Shown one piece after another: positions 43,585 through 52,156 of a stretch of 64,000 nucleotides of DNA. The notes under the pieces were generated by a model. The model saw nothing but the letters and a program-made list of their open reading frames with translations, did no database searches and was not told the DNA's origin. The position numbers and the translations under genes were made by a program. The stretch lies in NCBI GenBank assembly GCA_016866775.1, contig VGLJ01000012.1, forward strand, positions 22,630-86,629, given 5' to 3'. Positions within the stretch are counted from its first letter, which is position 1. Each line of letters begins with the position of its first letter. This DNA comes from Candidatus Rokuibacteriota bacterium. Its GTDB lineage: Bacteria > Methylomirabilota > Methylomirabilia > Rokubacteriales > CSP1-6.

Positions 43585-44606
43585 GCCCGACTCCGGGGCT
43601 CGAGGCGCGCGGCCGCACCGGCACGGCGCCGCTCCTGCTGACGCGCGGTCTTCGCAAGCACTTCCCGCTGCGCGGCGGCGTGCTCCAGCGCGTCCAGGCG
43701 TGGGTGCGCGCGGTCGATGACGTCACGTTCGACGTCAAGCCGGGCGAGACGCTCGGCATCGTCGGCGAGTCGGGGTGCGGCAAGTCGACGCTCGCGCGGC
43801 TGATTCTCCGGCTCGTCGAGCCGGACGCGGGCAGCGTGTGGTTCGACGGAGAAGACGTGCGGCGTGCATTGCCGGGACGGATGAAGCGCCTGCGCCGTGA
43901 CATGCAGCTCGTCTTCCAGGATCCGTACGCCTCGCTCAATCCGCGACTCACCATCGAGGCCGCGGTGGCGTTCAGCCTGCTCGTCCACGGCGTGGGGCGG
44001 GCGGAGGCGCGAGACAAGGCCCGGGCCCTGCTCGGCCGGGTGGGACTGGATCCGCGCCTGTACGGTCGCCGTTACCCGCACGAGCTGTCCGGAGGCCAGC
44101 GCCAGCGGGTGAACATCGCGCGTGCGTTGGTCCTCGATCCGAAGCTCCTGCTGCTGGACGAACCGGTCTCGGCACTCGACAAGTCGGTGCAGGCGCAAGT
44201 CCTCAACCTGCTCCAGGGGCTGAAGACCGAGCGCGCGCTCACGTACGTCTTCATCTCGCACGACCTGAACGTCATCGAGTACGTGAGCGACCGGGTACTG
44301 GTGATGTACCTGGGCCAGGTGGTCGAGACGGGCACCGCGGAGGCGCTCGCCGAAGCGCCGAAGCATCCGTACACGCAGGCGCTGTTCGCGTCGGCGCCGA
44401 GCATGGACCCCGATCGCCGGATGGAGCGGCCGCCGATCGCCGGCGACCCGCCGAACCCGATCGACCCGCCGTCGGGCTGCCGCTTCCGCACGCGCTGCGC
44501 GTTCGCGATGCCGAAGTGCGCGGAGGTTCCACCGCCGCCCGTCACCGTCGCGCCGAGCCACGACGTCGCGTGCTACCTGTATGAGCCGGCGACCGTTCCG
44601 GCGTAG
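43581..44606 (+). CDS. ABC importer ATPase (DppF/OppF-like)
   Basis: 341 aa from GTG 43581. Walker A GESGCGKST near residues 63-71, signature ELSGGQRQRVNIARAL, Walker B LLLLDEPVSALD, and the C-terminal cysteine-bearing extension CRFRTRCAFAMPKC. Final gene of the second importer operon. It converges on the E2 gene with 5 nt between the stops. Confidence 0.93.
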   Translation: MSPTPGLEARGRTGTAPLLLTRGLRKHFPLRGGVLQRVQAWVRAVDDVTFDVKPGETLGIVGESGCGKSTLARLILRLVEPDAGSVWFDGEDVRRALPGRMKRLRRDMQLVFQDPYASLNPRLTIEAAVAFSLLVHGVGRAEARDKARALLGRVGLDPRLYGRRYPHELSGGQRQRVNIARALVLDPKLLLLDEPVSALDKSVQAQVLNLLQGLKTERALTYVFISHDLNVIEYVSDRVLVMYLGQVVETGTAEALAEAPKHPYTQALFASAPSMDPDRRMERPPIAGDPPNPIDPPSGCRFRTRCAFAMPKCAEVPPPPVTVAPSHDVACYLYEPATVPA

Positions 44607-44611
44607 CGCGC

Positions 44612-45907
44612 CTACTGCAGGAGCGCGAGCGGCTCGTCGACCAGATCAGCCAGGGCGCCGAGGAATTGCGCGCCTCGCGCGCCGTCCAGTGCGCGGTGGT
44701 CGCACGAGAGCGTCAGGACCATCATGGGAACGACAGCCGGCTGGCCGTTGATCGGGACGACGCGATCCGCGATGCGCCCGACCGCCAGGATCGCCGCCTG
44801 CGGCGGGTTCACGATCGCGTTGAACGCGTCGACGCCGTACATGCCGAGGTTGGAGATCGTGAACACGCCGCCCGTGATGTCGGCCGGGCGAAGCTTGCCC
44901 GACTGAGCGCGCGCGACCAGCTCCTCACGACGCGCCGCGATCTCCGCCAGCGACAGCGTGTCCGCGCGGTGAATGACCGGGACGACGAGCCCGTCCTCGA
45001 TCGCGACGGCGAGCCCGATGTCGATGTCCGCGTGCTGGACGACCGTGCCGTCTTTCCACGAGACACGCGCGCGCGGATGCCGGACCAGAGCCGCGGCCAC
45101 GAGCTTCACCAGCAGATCGGTGTACGTGACGCCCGCCGGCGCCTTCGTGCGCCACGAGATCAGCCGGCTCGCGTTCACCTCGCGCACCAGGTAGAAGTGG
45201 GGCGCCGTCGTCCAGCTCTGCGTCATCCGCTCGGCCATGACGCGCCAGACCGTGCCGACCCCGCCGGTCGCCGCCGCGGCGGGCTGAGCCGCCGGCACGG
45301 CCGACGGCCGAGCCACGTCGACGCGCGCGGTCTCGACATCGGACGCGAGCACGGCACCACCCGGGCCGGAGCCCCGCACCGCCGTCACGTCGACACCACG
45401 CTCCGCCGCCAGACGACGCGCCTTCGGCGACGCCGCCATGAGCCGCGCGCCGTTGCCGGCGCCGCGAGCCCTCTCGACGTACGCGAGCACGTCCGCTTTC
45501 TCGACGCGCCCGCTCCTCGTCCGGATCTGCGCGATGTCGACGCCGTGCTGCTCGGCGAGCTTCCGCGCGAGCGGCGACGCCTTCACCGGTGCGCCCGGGA
45601 CGCCTTCCTCCGCTCCACGTGAGACGGGTGGCGACTCGGGCGCCGATGCGGTAGCCGCCGGCGCGGCGGCCTCCTCCGCGATCACGGCAATCGTCCGGCC
45701 GACCGGCACCACGTCGCCTTCGCGCGCGGTGACGTCACGCAACACCCCCGCCGCCGGCGACTCGATCTCCACCGTGATCTTGTCGGTCTCGATCTCGACG
45801 ATCGGCTCGCCCTTCTCCACGCGCGAGCCCGGCGTCTTGAGCCACCGGATGACCTTGCCGGTCTCCTGCGCCATCTCGAGCGCGGGCATGATGACGTTCG
45901 CGGGCAT
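44612..45907 (-). CDS. 2-oxoacid dehydrogenase E2 (dihydrolipoamide acyltransferase)
   Basis: 431 aa. Lipoyl domain at the N-terminus with the lipoylated Lys 43 in IETDKITVE, then two E3/E1-binding PSBD modules (ASPLARKLAEQHGVD and ASPKARRLAAERGVD), then the acyltransferase with the catalytic His in CDHRALDGARG near residue 400. Two PSBDs and acetoin/TPP-type features suggest a branched or acetoin-type complex. E1-beta lies at 46907; no E1-alpha or E3 is in the window. GAGGA precedes the ATG, directly after the small ORF at 45918. Confidence 0.93.
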   Translation of the reverse strand: MPANVIMPALEMAQETGKVIRWLKTPGSRVEKGEPIVEIETDKITVEIESPAAGVLRDVTAREGDVVPVGRTIAVIAEEAAAPAATASAPESPPVSRGAEEGVPGAPVKASPLARKLAEQHGVDIAQIRTRSGRVEKADVLAYVERARGAGNGARLMAASPKARRLAAERGVDVTAVRGSGPGGAVLASDVETARVDVARPSAVPAAQPAAAATGGVGTVWRVMAERMTQSWTTAPHFYLVREVNASRLISWRTKAPAGVTYTDLLVKLVAAALVRHPRARVSWKDGTVVQHADIDIGLAVAIEDGLVVPVIHRADTLSLAEIAARREELVARAQSGKLRPADITGGVFTISNLGMYGVDAFNAIVNPPQAAILAVGRIADRVVPINGQPAVVPMMVLTLSCDHRALDGARGAQFLGALADLVDEPLALLQ

Positions 45908-45917
45908 CGTCAGTTCC

Positions 45918-46037
45918 TCACGCGAAGATCTCGGCGAGCGTCGGCGTGACATCGGGGAAAGCCCGCGGCGACACCGTCGATGTCGCGCCGGTCACGCGCG
46001 TGAACCGCCGCCGTGCGACGTCGATCTCGACCGCCAT
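45918..46037 (-). CDS. 39-aa small ORF coupled to the E2 gene
   Basis: It has a very strong RBS (GGGGGAGGAG) five bases before ATG 46037 and ends in TGA 45920-45918, which overlaps the GAGGA used by the E2 gene ten bases later. The peptide starts MAVEIDVARRRFTRVTGA and ends LAEIFA. No family recognised. It could be a leader peptide coupling E2 translation, or the remnant of a longer protein. Confidence 0.5.
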   Translation of the reverse strand: MAVEIDVARRRFTRVTGATSTVSPRAFPDVTPTLAEIFA

Positions 46038-46167
46038 CGTCTCCTCCCCCATCGACCAGCGTCGAGCCGGTCCGAGGGCTCATCCGGAAGTCCATGAAAG
46101 GATACGCTCGAGATGTATCCAACAATGGACATTGACGCCCTTGAGCGCGGCCCCTATACCGTGAGCC

Positions 46168-46530
46168 ATGGCACACTTTCACAAGCGCGTCACGATCTCC
46201 GGCGACAAGTCCCTTTCGGTCCGCATGCTCGTCGACACGGGGACCACGTACTCCGTGGTCTCGAAGGCGCTCGCGCGCGCGGCCGGCATCACGCCGCTCC
46301 CGGCGGTCATGATGACGCTCGCGGACGGGCGCCGGCGGAAGCTGCGTCCCGCCACGGCCATCCTGCGGGTCGGTCATCGCGAAGCGCCGGCGACCGTGCT
46401 CGTCGGCGACGTGGCCGAGCCGATCCTCGGCGTCGAAGCGCTCGACGTGCTCGGGCTGGCGGTCGATCCGAGGCGGCAGCGGCTCACGCCGACGCGTCCG
46501 TACACGGTCCGGCTCGGCGGCTATCGCTAG
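46168..46530 (+). CDS. Retropepsin-like aspartic protease
   Basis: 120 aa, one retroviral-type half-protease. The catalytic MLVDTGTTYSVVS is near residue 20, VMMTLADGRRRKL forms the flap region, and VAEPILGVEALDVLGLAVD the closing alpha-turn. Active as a homodimer; cytoplasmic, with no signal peptide. TATACC lies seven bases before the ATG, without RBS. Its stop is 12 nt from the end of the extended DsrE-like gene. Confidence 0.85.
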   Translation: MAHFHKRVTISGDKSLSVRMLVDTGTTYSVVSKALARAAGITPLPAVMMTLADGRRRKLRPATAILRVGHREAPATVLVGDVAEPILGVEALDVLGLAVDPRRQRLTPTRPYTVRLGGYR

Positions 46531-46542
46531 CGGCGCGCGGCG

Positions 46543-46899
46543 TCAGTACGACACCACGCGGTCGTACTCCATCATGAGCTGCGCGTAGCGCTTGACGTCG
46601 ATGACCTGAAACGGCTCGAGGTCTTCATCCAAGACCCCCCGGGTCTTGGCTCAGCCGCCTCAGACGTAGACGGCGATGTTCTGCTCACGCGCGAACTGGT
46701 AGAGCTCCTCGAGGGGCGGCTGGCCGTGCGGAAGCACGTGCTTGCGCACGTCGGCCTTCGCCAGCACCGTCGCGTCGAGCGCGAGGACGATGCCGACGTC
46801 GATGCCCGCCTCCTTCGCGCCCTTCGCGAGGAAGAACGGCATCGTCGCGCGCGATGCGTTGTCGTGGCCGTGCGTGGCGGAGATCAGCAGCTTCGCCAT
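46543..46899 (-). CDS. DsrE-like protein, predicted selenoprotein with two in-frame TGA codons (UGGU motif)
   Basis: From ATG 46899 the frame meets TGA at 46662-46660 after 79 residues, TGA again at 46653-46651, and ends at TGA 46545-46543, giving 118 aa, the usual length of this DsrE/YchN-fold family. MAKLLISATHGHDNASRAT, PPLEELYQFAREQNIAVYV, and after the TGAs AKTRGVLDEDL and KRYAQLMMEYDRVVSY match the family throughout. Homologues have CGGC at xGGx, so both TGAs replace redox cysteines. A 9-bp hairpin follows (46629-46649). Read conventionally it would be a truncated 79-aa protein. Seven bases after the E1-beta stop, same operon. Likely a thiol/sulfur-relay or redox protein. Confidence 0.85.
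46629..46649 (-). promoter_or_regulatory. Putative bacterial SECIS hairpin
   Basis: On the mRNA CCAAGACCC pairs fully with GGGTCTTGG around a GGG loop. The stem begins one base after the second UGA; the loop starts 10 nt after it and 19 nt after the first UGA. The loop G is as expected of bacterial SECIS elements. It lies inside coding sequence and lacks a U-tract, so it is a poor intrinsic terminator. Confidence 0.75.
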
Positions 46900-46906
46900 G
46901 GCGTCC

Positions 46907-47893
46907 TCACTTCTTCTGACAGAGGTCGCGCGCGATCTCGAACACGCGCTGGTCGTTCGGCACCGTGAGGTCCTCGAGCACCGGCGAGAACGGCACCGGC
47001 ACGTCCATCGCGCCGACGCGCTTGACGGGCGCATCGAGGTAGTAGAACGCGCCGTCCGCGATCACCGAGGCGATCTCCGCCGTCACGCCATAGCGCTCGT
47101 AGCCTTCGTCCACCACGATCGCGCGCGAGGTCTTCTTCGCGGAGTCGATCAGCGCGTCCTTGTCGAGCGGCCACGTCGTGCGCGGGTCGATCACCTCCGC
47201 GCTGATGCCGACCTCGTCGAGCTTCTTCGCTGCGCCGAGCGCCACGTCTACCATGCTGCTCGTCGCCACGATCGTGACGTCGCGGCCCTCGCGCTTGACC
47301 TCGGCCACGCCGAACGGGATCGTGTAGTCGTCGTCCGGCACCGGGCCCTTGACCCGGTACATCATCTTGTCCTCGAAGATCACGACCGGGCTGTCGTCGC
47401 GGATCGCGGTCTTCATCAGGCCCTTCGCCTCGTACGGCCCTGACGGCAGCGCCACCTTCAAGCCGGGCACGTGGCTCACCCACGCGTGCAGCGACTGCGA
47501 GTGCTGCGCGGCCGAGCGCCGCGTCGCGCCCAGCGTGGTCCGGAAGACGATCGGCACCTTGATCTTGCCGCCTGACATGTAGTGCGCCTTTGCCGCCTGG
47601 TTCACCATCTGGTCCATCGTGAGCGTGATGAAGTCGCCGAACATCACGTCCACGATCGGCCGCATGCCCGTCATCGCGGCGCCGACGCCGATGCCCGCGT
47701 AGCCCGGCTCGGAGATCGGCGTGTCGATGATCCGCTTGGTGCCGAACTCGTCGACGAGGCCGAGCAGCGTCTTGAACGGATGGCCCGCCTCCGCCACGTC
47801 CTCGCCGATGAGGAACACGCGCGGGTCGCGCCGCATCTCCTCCGCGATCGCCTCGCGCACCGCCTCGCCGTAGGTCAGCTCACGCACGCCCAT
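46907..47893 (-). CDS. 2-oxoacid dehydrogenase E1 beta subunit (transketolase pyrimidine-binding type)
   Basis: 328 aa. MGVRELTYGEAVREAIAEEM then FLIGEDVAEAGHPFK with the Glu that activates TPP, IDTPISEPGYAGIGVGAAM, and the C-terminal transketolase domain with AIVVDEGYERYG. It needs an alpha subunit with the TPP diphosphate site, which is not in the window. TGATG overlap with the EthD-like gene; the DsrE-like gene follows 7 nt later. Confidence 0.93.
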   Translation of the reverse strand: MGVRELTYGEAVREAIAEEMRRDPRVFLIGEDVAEAGHPFKTLLGLVDEFGTKRIIDTPISEPGYAGIGVGAAMTGMRPIVDVMFGDFITLTMDQMVNQAAKAHYMSGGKIKVPIVFRTTLGATRRSAAQHSQSLHAWVSHVPGLKVALPSGPYEAKGLMKTAIRDDSPVVIFEDKMMYRVKGPVPDDDYTIPFGVAEVKREGRDVTIVATSSMVDVALGAAKKLDEVGISAEVIDPRTTWPLDKDALIDSAKKTSRAIVVDEGYERYGVTAEIASVIADGAFYYLDAPVKRVGAMDVPVPFSPVLEDLTVPNDQRVFEIARDLCQKK

Positions 47894-48531
47894 CACTTGC
47901 CTCCGTCCCGGACGTAGCGTCGCAGCACGAGGCGAATCCGGTCGCGGAAGTGCGGCGTGATACGCGTGGTCCACTCGCTCTGGCGCGCCACGTCCCACTC
48001 CTTCGACTCGACGACCTCGGGCCCGGTCAGGTGATAGAGCGCGACGTACTTCGGTCCGCCCACGGTCGCGCGGAAGCGGCGCGCGGACAGCACGCCGGGC
48101 ACCGCGCTCAGCGCGGCGATGTGCTCCTTGTCGTACCACGCGTTGAAGTCGGTCTCGTGCTCGGGCGGGACGGTCATCGCGTTGATCAGGAGCCCGCCGG
48201 CGTTCGCCGGCGGCAGCTCGTCGCCCGGCAGGATCTGCTCGCCCTCGTAGCGCATGATCCGCTGAACCTTCGCGACGATCCGTTTCGACCACGGCGAGAG
48301 GTTCTCGCCGCCGATAGCCTTGTAGCCCGGGCTCTGCATCACCGAGATGTCGGCGAGATCGTAGGTCGCCATCGACACGCGCGGATCGTCGGCGCCGATC
48401 CACCGCTGACACACGAGGAACCCGGGCACGCGCTGCCGCTCCGGCAGGTGCTCGGTGTCGTACCAGTCGTGGAACTCGTCATCGGCCGCGCGCCCGATGT
48501 TCATCGCGGCGATCAGAATGCCCTTGGCCAT
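47893..48531 (-). CDS. Two-repeat EthD/DUF4286-like dimeric alpha-beta barrel protein
   Basis: 212 aa made of two similar halves: FHDWYDTEHLPERQRVPGF near residue 19 and FNAWYDKEHIAALSAVPGV near 128, each followed by a strand with an Arg-rich end. The W-Y-D-x-E-H motif is shared with EthD-type ferredoxin-fold proteins, often found beside catabolic enzymes as small isomerases, monooxygenases or chaperones. Role unknown. It overlaps VOC and E1-beta genes by one base each, so it is firmly in the operon. Confidence 0.82.
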   Translation of the reverse strand: MAKGILIAAMNIGRAADDEFHDWYDTEHLPERQRVPGFLVCQRWIGADDPRVSMATYDLADISVMQSPGYKAIGGENLSPWSKRIVAKVQRIMRYEGEQILPGDELPPANAGGLLINAMTVPPEHETDFNAWYDKEHIAALSAVPGVLSARRFRATVGGPKYVALYHLTGPEVVESKEWDVARQSEWTTRITPHFRDRIRLVLRRYVRDGGK

Positions 48532-49058
48532 CACTTGCGCTCCGCCAGCGCCTCGCGATCCTCGAGCCCCAGCCGGGTCGTCGAGATCGTGAAGCGATCC
48601 TGCATCCGGGCGTCGTTGGCGTTGAGGTTGCGCGTGAAGCAGCAGTACTCGAGCTGGAGGCCGTTCGGATCCTTGAAGTAGATCGACTTCGCCCAGTCGT
48701 GGTCGACCACCTCGGTCACTTCGACGCCCTTCGCGATGAGTTCGTTGCGCTTCTCCTCGAGCCCGGCCTCCGAGCCGGCCTCGAACGCGAAGTGGTAGAA
48801 CGCGCTCGGCACGCCGAGCCCGCGCGTGATCCCGGCGTCGTACTCCGACGGCACGCCGGGCACGTCCCGCGCTTCCATGAACGCGATCAGCTGATCGCGG
48901 CCCGTGTCGAAGAAGATGTGGCGGATGCGGCCGCCTTCCTTGACCGTGATGACGTCGCAGCGCACGGCCTTGAAGCCGAGGACGCGCTCGTAGAAATCGC
49001 GCGTCTTGTCGAGGTCCAGCGTCGAGAGCCCGATGTGCGAGAAGCCTTTGTGCGACAT
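48531..49058 (-). CDS. VOC/glyoxalase-fold (extradiol dioxygenase-like) protein
   Basis: 175 aa. FSHIGLSTLDLDKTRDFYE with the first ligand His near residue 8, AFYHFAFEAGSEAGLEE near 87 with the second, and IYFKDPNGLQLEYCCFT near 135 with the Glu. The FKDPNG block is common to dioxygenases and lactoylglutathione lyase-like enzymes. First gene of the operon ending with the DsrE-like protein; GGAGG precedes ATG. Confidence 0.9.
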   Translation of the reverse strand: MSHKGFSHIGLSTLDLDKTRDFYERVLGFKAVRCDVITVKEGGRIRHIFFDTGRDQLIAFMEARDVPGVPSEYDAGITRGLGVPSAFYHFAFEAGSEAGLEEKRNELIAKGVEVTEVVDHDWAKSIYFKDPNGLQLEYCCFTRNLNANDARMQDRFTISTTRLGLEDREALAERK

Positions 49059-49291
49059 GGCGCGTCCTCCAGGGACATGATCCTACCCGCTGCCGGCGCG
49101 CTCGGCCAGCGCCTCGACGTGTTTCAAGAAGAAACGCGTTCCTTCCGGCGCCGTTCGCGCCGGCAACACCCAGCATCACCCGAGACATGGTTCGTGGTCC
49201 GCAGTCCGTCCAGCGACGGAAGGAGGAGAGGCACGATGGCGAAAAAACGGCGATGGTGCGACCCCGCCATCGCCGGCACGCCGCCCACCGA

Positions 49292-49552
49292 ATGGGCGTC
49301 CGGACCCCGACGGCCTCCAATGATCGCGCGGCTCGGGACTCCGCCGCCGTCGTCGCCGCACGCTCGCGAACCGCGCTCGACCTGTGCGCACTGGGCGAGT
49401 CGATGCGTCGAGCCCAGCTGCGCCGTGAGCATCCGTCCGCCTCCGACGACGAGATCGAAGCGCTGTTGGCTGCCTGGCTCGAAGAGCGCCCCGGTGCCGA
49501 GCACGGGGATCGCTGGGGCCGCCCGATTTCCTGGCCACCCTCACGTCGCTGA
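49292..49552 (+). CDS. Small hypothetical protein of a nucleotidyltransferase-linked pair
   Basis: 86 aa. The recognisable part is [20 protein letters not shown] then [21 protein letters not shown], a helical family that is usually encoded directly before a small nucleotidyltransferase. The start is uncertain; ATG 49292 is the last that keeps the whole block. The downstream partner survives only as fragments, so this is probably a decaying pair. Confidence 0.5.
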   Translation: MGVRTPTASNDRAARDSAAVVAARSRTALDLCALGESMRRAQLRREHPSASDDEIEALLAAWLEERPGAEHGDRWGRPISWPPSRR

Positions 49553-49724
49553 GCAGCGCCGAATCCGCGCTCCGCCGCATCTTATCGCGTTGAGAATCCT
49601 CGCGCGCGACGATCGGACACGTCCGCGAGACCGGGTCGAGCTTGCGGCGTTGCTGGCTCGTGCGGATGCCGCCGACCTCCGCGAGGCCCCTGACGTCCAC
49701 GGTGGACGAGTGAACAATCGGTGA
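49541..49724 (+). pseudogene. Remnant of a nucleotidyltransferase (antitoxin-like), internally deleted
   Basis: One frame reads [20 protein letters not shown], like the start of the partner nucleotidyltransferase. Another reads [20 protein letters not shown] then [11 protein letters not shown], like its C-terminus. The catalytic GSxxRG/DxD centre between them is gone. The whole remnant is under 200 nt. Confidence 0.45.
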
Positions 49725-49729
49725 TGCCG

Positions 49730-49735
49730 TAGAGT
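49730..49735 (+). promoter_or_regulatory. -10-like hexamer TAGAGT of a leaderless promoter
   Basis: TAGAGT ends 6 nt before ATG 49742, with no Shine-Dalgarno; the same geometry as 25949 and 37476. Confidence 0.45.
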
Positions 49736-49741
49736 GTCCGC

Positions 49742-50194
49742 ATGCAGCTCACCGAGCCCTTCTCCCTCGAGGAGCTGATCGCCTCCGAGGTCGCCGCGCG
49801 CAAGGACATCGACAACACGCCGCCGGACGAGGTCCTCGCGAACCTGCGAATCCTCGCCGCCGGGCTCGAACAGGTGCGCGCCGTGCTCGGCAAGCCGATC
49901 CACGTGTCGAGCGGCTACCGGTGCGCGGAGCTCAACGCTGCGATCGGTGGCTCGAAGGACAGCATGCACATGCAGGGCCCGGCCGCCGACATCATCTGTC
50001 CTGGATTCGGGCCGCCGCTCGAGGTCTGCCGCGCGATCGCGGCGGCCGGCATCGTGACCGACCAGATCATCCACGAGTTCGGCCGCTGGACCCACATCGC
50101 GTTTCCCGCGCCCGGCAAGCAGGCGCGCAACGCCCAGCTCACCATCGCGAACGCGGCGAAGGGGTACCAGCCCGGGTTGAATCCGAGCGCGTAG
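49742..50194 (+). CDS. Peptidase M15A-type (D-Ala-D-Ala carboxypeptidase-like) zinc peptidase
   Basis: 150 aa. The [17 protein letters not shown] block near residue 55, [11 protein letters not shown] near 76 with the first His and Asp zinc ligands, and [10 protein letters not shown] near 115 with the last His. This is the phage-endolysin-like M15A fold that cleaves peptidoglycan peptides. No signal peptide is visible, so export or substrate is unclear. Confidence 0.85.
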   Translation: MQLTEPFSLEELIASEVAARKDIDNTPPDEVLANLRILAAGLEQVRAVLGKPIHVSSGYRCAELNAAIGGSKDSMHMQGPAADIICPGFGPPLEVCRAIAAAGIVTDQIIHEFGRWTHIAFPAPGKQARNAQLTIANAAKGYQPGLNPSA

Positions 50195-50239
50195 CCCGGT
50201 AGGGTTCTGGCGGTCGATCACGGTTCTCCGGGAGGGCTC

Positions 50240-51829
50240 ATGAGGCGCGCCGCGCGCTTGCTCGTCATTCCCCTGGTCGTCGCCTGCGCGACGATGCAGT
50301 CCCAAAGCCAGGACCTCGTCCGCCGCGCGGTCAACGCGGCCGGCGGCGCCGACACGCTGGCCGGCGTCATGGCGATCTACGAGAAGGGCACCGTCCGCCA
50401 CTGGGAACCGGAGCAATCGCACGCGCCGGGCGGCGAGATGCGCCTGGTCGGCGACTCGATCTTCGAGGCGACGACCGACGTGCGGAGCGGAACGACCGGC
50501 ATCGACTGGTCGCGCCGCCTCGTCTATCCCGGACCGCGCCCGTTCACGTACACCGAGATCGTCACGCCGGAGCGGGGCTACGTGGGCGGCATCGACGGCA
50601 GCAGCCGGACCAAGCAGAGCCTCGACGCCAAGCCGCCGGCGCATACCATGTCGTCGCTGCGGCTCGCCACCGCGCACCGCGAGCTCCGGCGCAGCTCGCC
50701 GTTGCTCGCGCTCGAGATGTCCAAGCATCCCGACCGCGTGACCGGCGTCGCCGACGTGACCGTGGGCGGCACCGCGTATCCCGAGGTGGAGTACCACCCG
50801 ACCACGAATCAGACGTTCACCGTGATGTTCGATCGCGCGACCGGCCTGCCCGCGCGCATCCGCACGCTCGACTACGACAACATCTGGGGCGACGTCACGT
50901 TCGATCTCGTGCTCGGCGACTGGAAGACGTTCGACGGCGTCAAGGTCGCGACGCGCCGCACGTACGAGCTGAACGGCCGCACCATCGCCGACGTGAAGAT
51001 CACCGACGCGAAGATCAACGGCGCGTTCGCCTCCGATCGCCTCGCGATCCCGGAGGCCTCCCGGAGCGGCGCGGCCAAGCCGGCCACGGGCCTCGTGCCG
51101 TACCAGTGGGTGCTGCGGCGCCAGATCGTCGGCTTCTATCTCGACTCCGACGTGCCGAGCTTCGACACCCGCGCGAGCACGGGGCTGCGGCTCGCGCAGA
51201 TCGCGCCCGGCATCCAGCACGTGGTCGGCGGCACGCATCACAGCCTCGTCGTCGAGATGAAGGACCACGTCGTCGTGTTCGACGCGCCGGTCAGCGACTG
51301 GCACTCGACATGGGTGATCGCGGCGTCGCAGAACAAGTATCCCCGCAAGAAGGTGAAATACCTCGTGCTCACGCATCACCACATGGACCACGCGGGCGGC
51401 CTCCGCGCGTACGCGGCCGAAGGCGCCACGCTCGTCGTCGGCAAGGGCGCCGCCCCGTACTACCAGCGCGTGCTGGCGGCGCCGTTCACGCGCAATCCGG
51501 ATCTTCCCGCGCGCGACCTGAGCCGCACGCCGATCATCGAGGTCGCCGACAAGCACGTGCTGAGCGACGGCACCCGCGAGGTGCACGCCTACCTCGTCGA
51601 GAACAACGGCCACTCGGACGCGATGCTGCTCGGCTACGTCCCCGCCGCACAGCTCGGCTTCGTCACCGACATCTGGACGCCGGGCGCGCCGCTCCCGGAA
51701 AAGCTGAATCCCGGGCAGGCCGCCGTCGTCGCGACGATCAAGAAGGCCGGCATCACGCCGCAGAAGTTCGCCGGCGGCCACGGCGGCGTCGCCGACTACG
51801 CGCCGCTGGCGGCGCTCGAAGGGAAGTAG
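50240..51829 (+). CDS. Metallo-beta-lactamase-fold lipoprotein
   Basis: 529 aa. Signal peptide with lipobox VVACA near residue 15. About 300 residues of a beta-rich outer-membrane-lipoprotein-like domain precede the MBL domain, whose zinc site is [15 protein letters not shown] near residue 382; [13 protein letters not shown] and KFAGGHGG provide later ligands. Probably a periplasmic or surface-attached hydrolase. The substrate is not evident. Confidence 0.88.
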   Translation: MRRAARLLVIPLVVACATMQSQSQDLVRRAVNAAGGADTLAGVMAIYEKGTVRHWEPEQSHAPGGEMRLVGDSIFEATTDVRSGTTGIDWSRRLVYPGPRPFTYTEIVTPERGYVGGIDGSSRTKQSLDAKPPAHTMSSLRLATAHRELRRSSPLLALEMSKHPDRVTGVADVTVGGTAYPEVEYHPTTNQTFTVMFDRATGLPARIRTLDYDNIWGDVTFDLVLGDWKTFDGVKVATRRTYELNGRTIADVKITDAKINGAFASDRLAIPEASRSGAAKPATGLVPYQWVLRRQIVGFYLDSDVPSFDTRASTGLRLAQIAPGIQHVVGGTHHSLVVEMKDHVVVFDAPVSDWHSTWVIAASQNKYPRKKVKYLVLTHHHMDHAGGLRAYAAEGATLVVGKGAAPYYQRVLAAPFTRNPDLPARDLSRTPIIEVADKHVLSDGTREVHAYLVENNGHSDAMLLGYVPAAQLGFVTDIWTPGAPLPEKLNPGQAAVVATIKKAGITPQKFAGGHGGVADYAPLAALEGK

Positions 51830-51831
51830 CG

Positions 51832-52110
51832 GCTGCGAGTCCTTCGCTTTGCGCGCGGACTGGAACCACGGATGCTCGATCGACGAGTGGTTCACGACCA
51901 GGTCGACGATGACGCGCAGGCCGAGCGACTCGGCGTGGTTCATGAACTCGACGAAGTCGCCCGGCGTCCCGTGCTTGGGATGGATGCCGTAGTAGTCGCT
52001 GACGTCGTAGCCGTTGTCGCCGTTCGGCGACGGGTAGAACGGCTGCAGCCAGACGCACGTCGCGCCGAGTCTTTTACCAGAGGTCCTGGATCGCCACGTT
52101 TTTTCAACGG
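51832..52110 (-). pseudogene. Fragment of a GH13 alpha-amylase/trehalose-synthase-type gene
   Basis: On the minus strand the frame reads [30 protein letters not shown] and [14 protein letters not shown] then [13 protein letters not shown], the beta3-beta4 region of the GH13 barrel with the DLVVNH motif. Both ends are lost: the 5' side decays near 52085 and the 3' side stops at the end of the MBL gene. About 80 codons of a protein normally over 500 aa. Confidence 0.75.
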
Positions 52111-52143
52111 AGCAAGCTCCATTCCAGCGAGCGTGGCCGGTGG

Positions 52144-52149
52144 CATACT
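52144..52149 (+). promoter_or_regulatory. -10-like hexamer CATACT before a start codon
   Basis: CATACT ends 7 nt before ATG 52157; no Shine-Dalgarno. A weaker match than the others of the leaderless set. Confidence 0.3.
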
Positions 52150-52156
52150 GCCGGTC

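Noticed and set aside
46629..46649. Reading the hairpin as an intrinsic terminator of a 79-aa DsrE gene
   Set aside because: No T-tract follows on the minus strand, the frame stays open and family-like through and past the hairpin, and the hairpin is only 11 nt from the first TGA.
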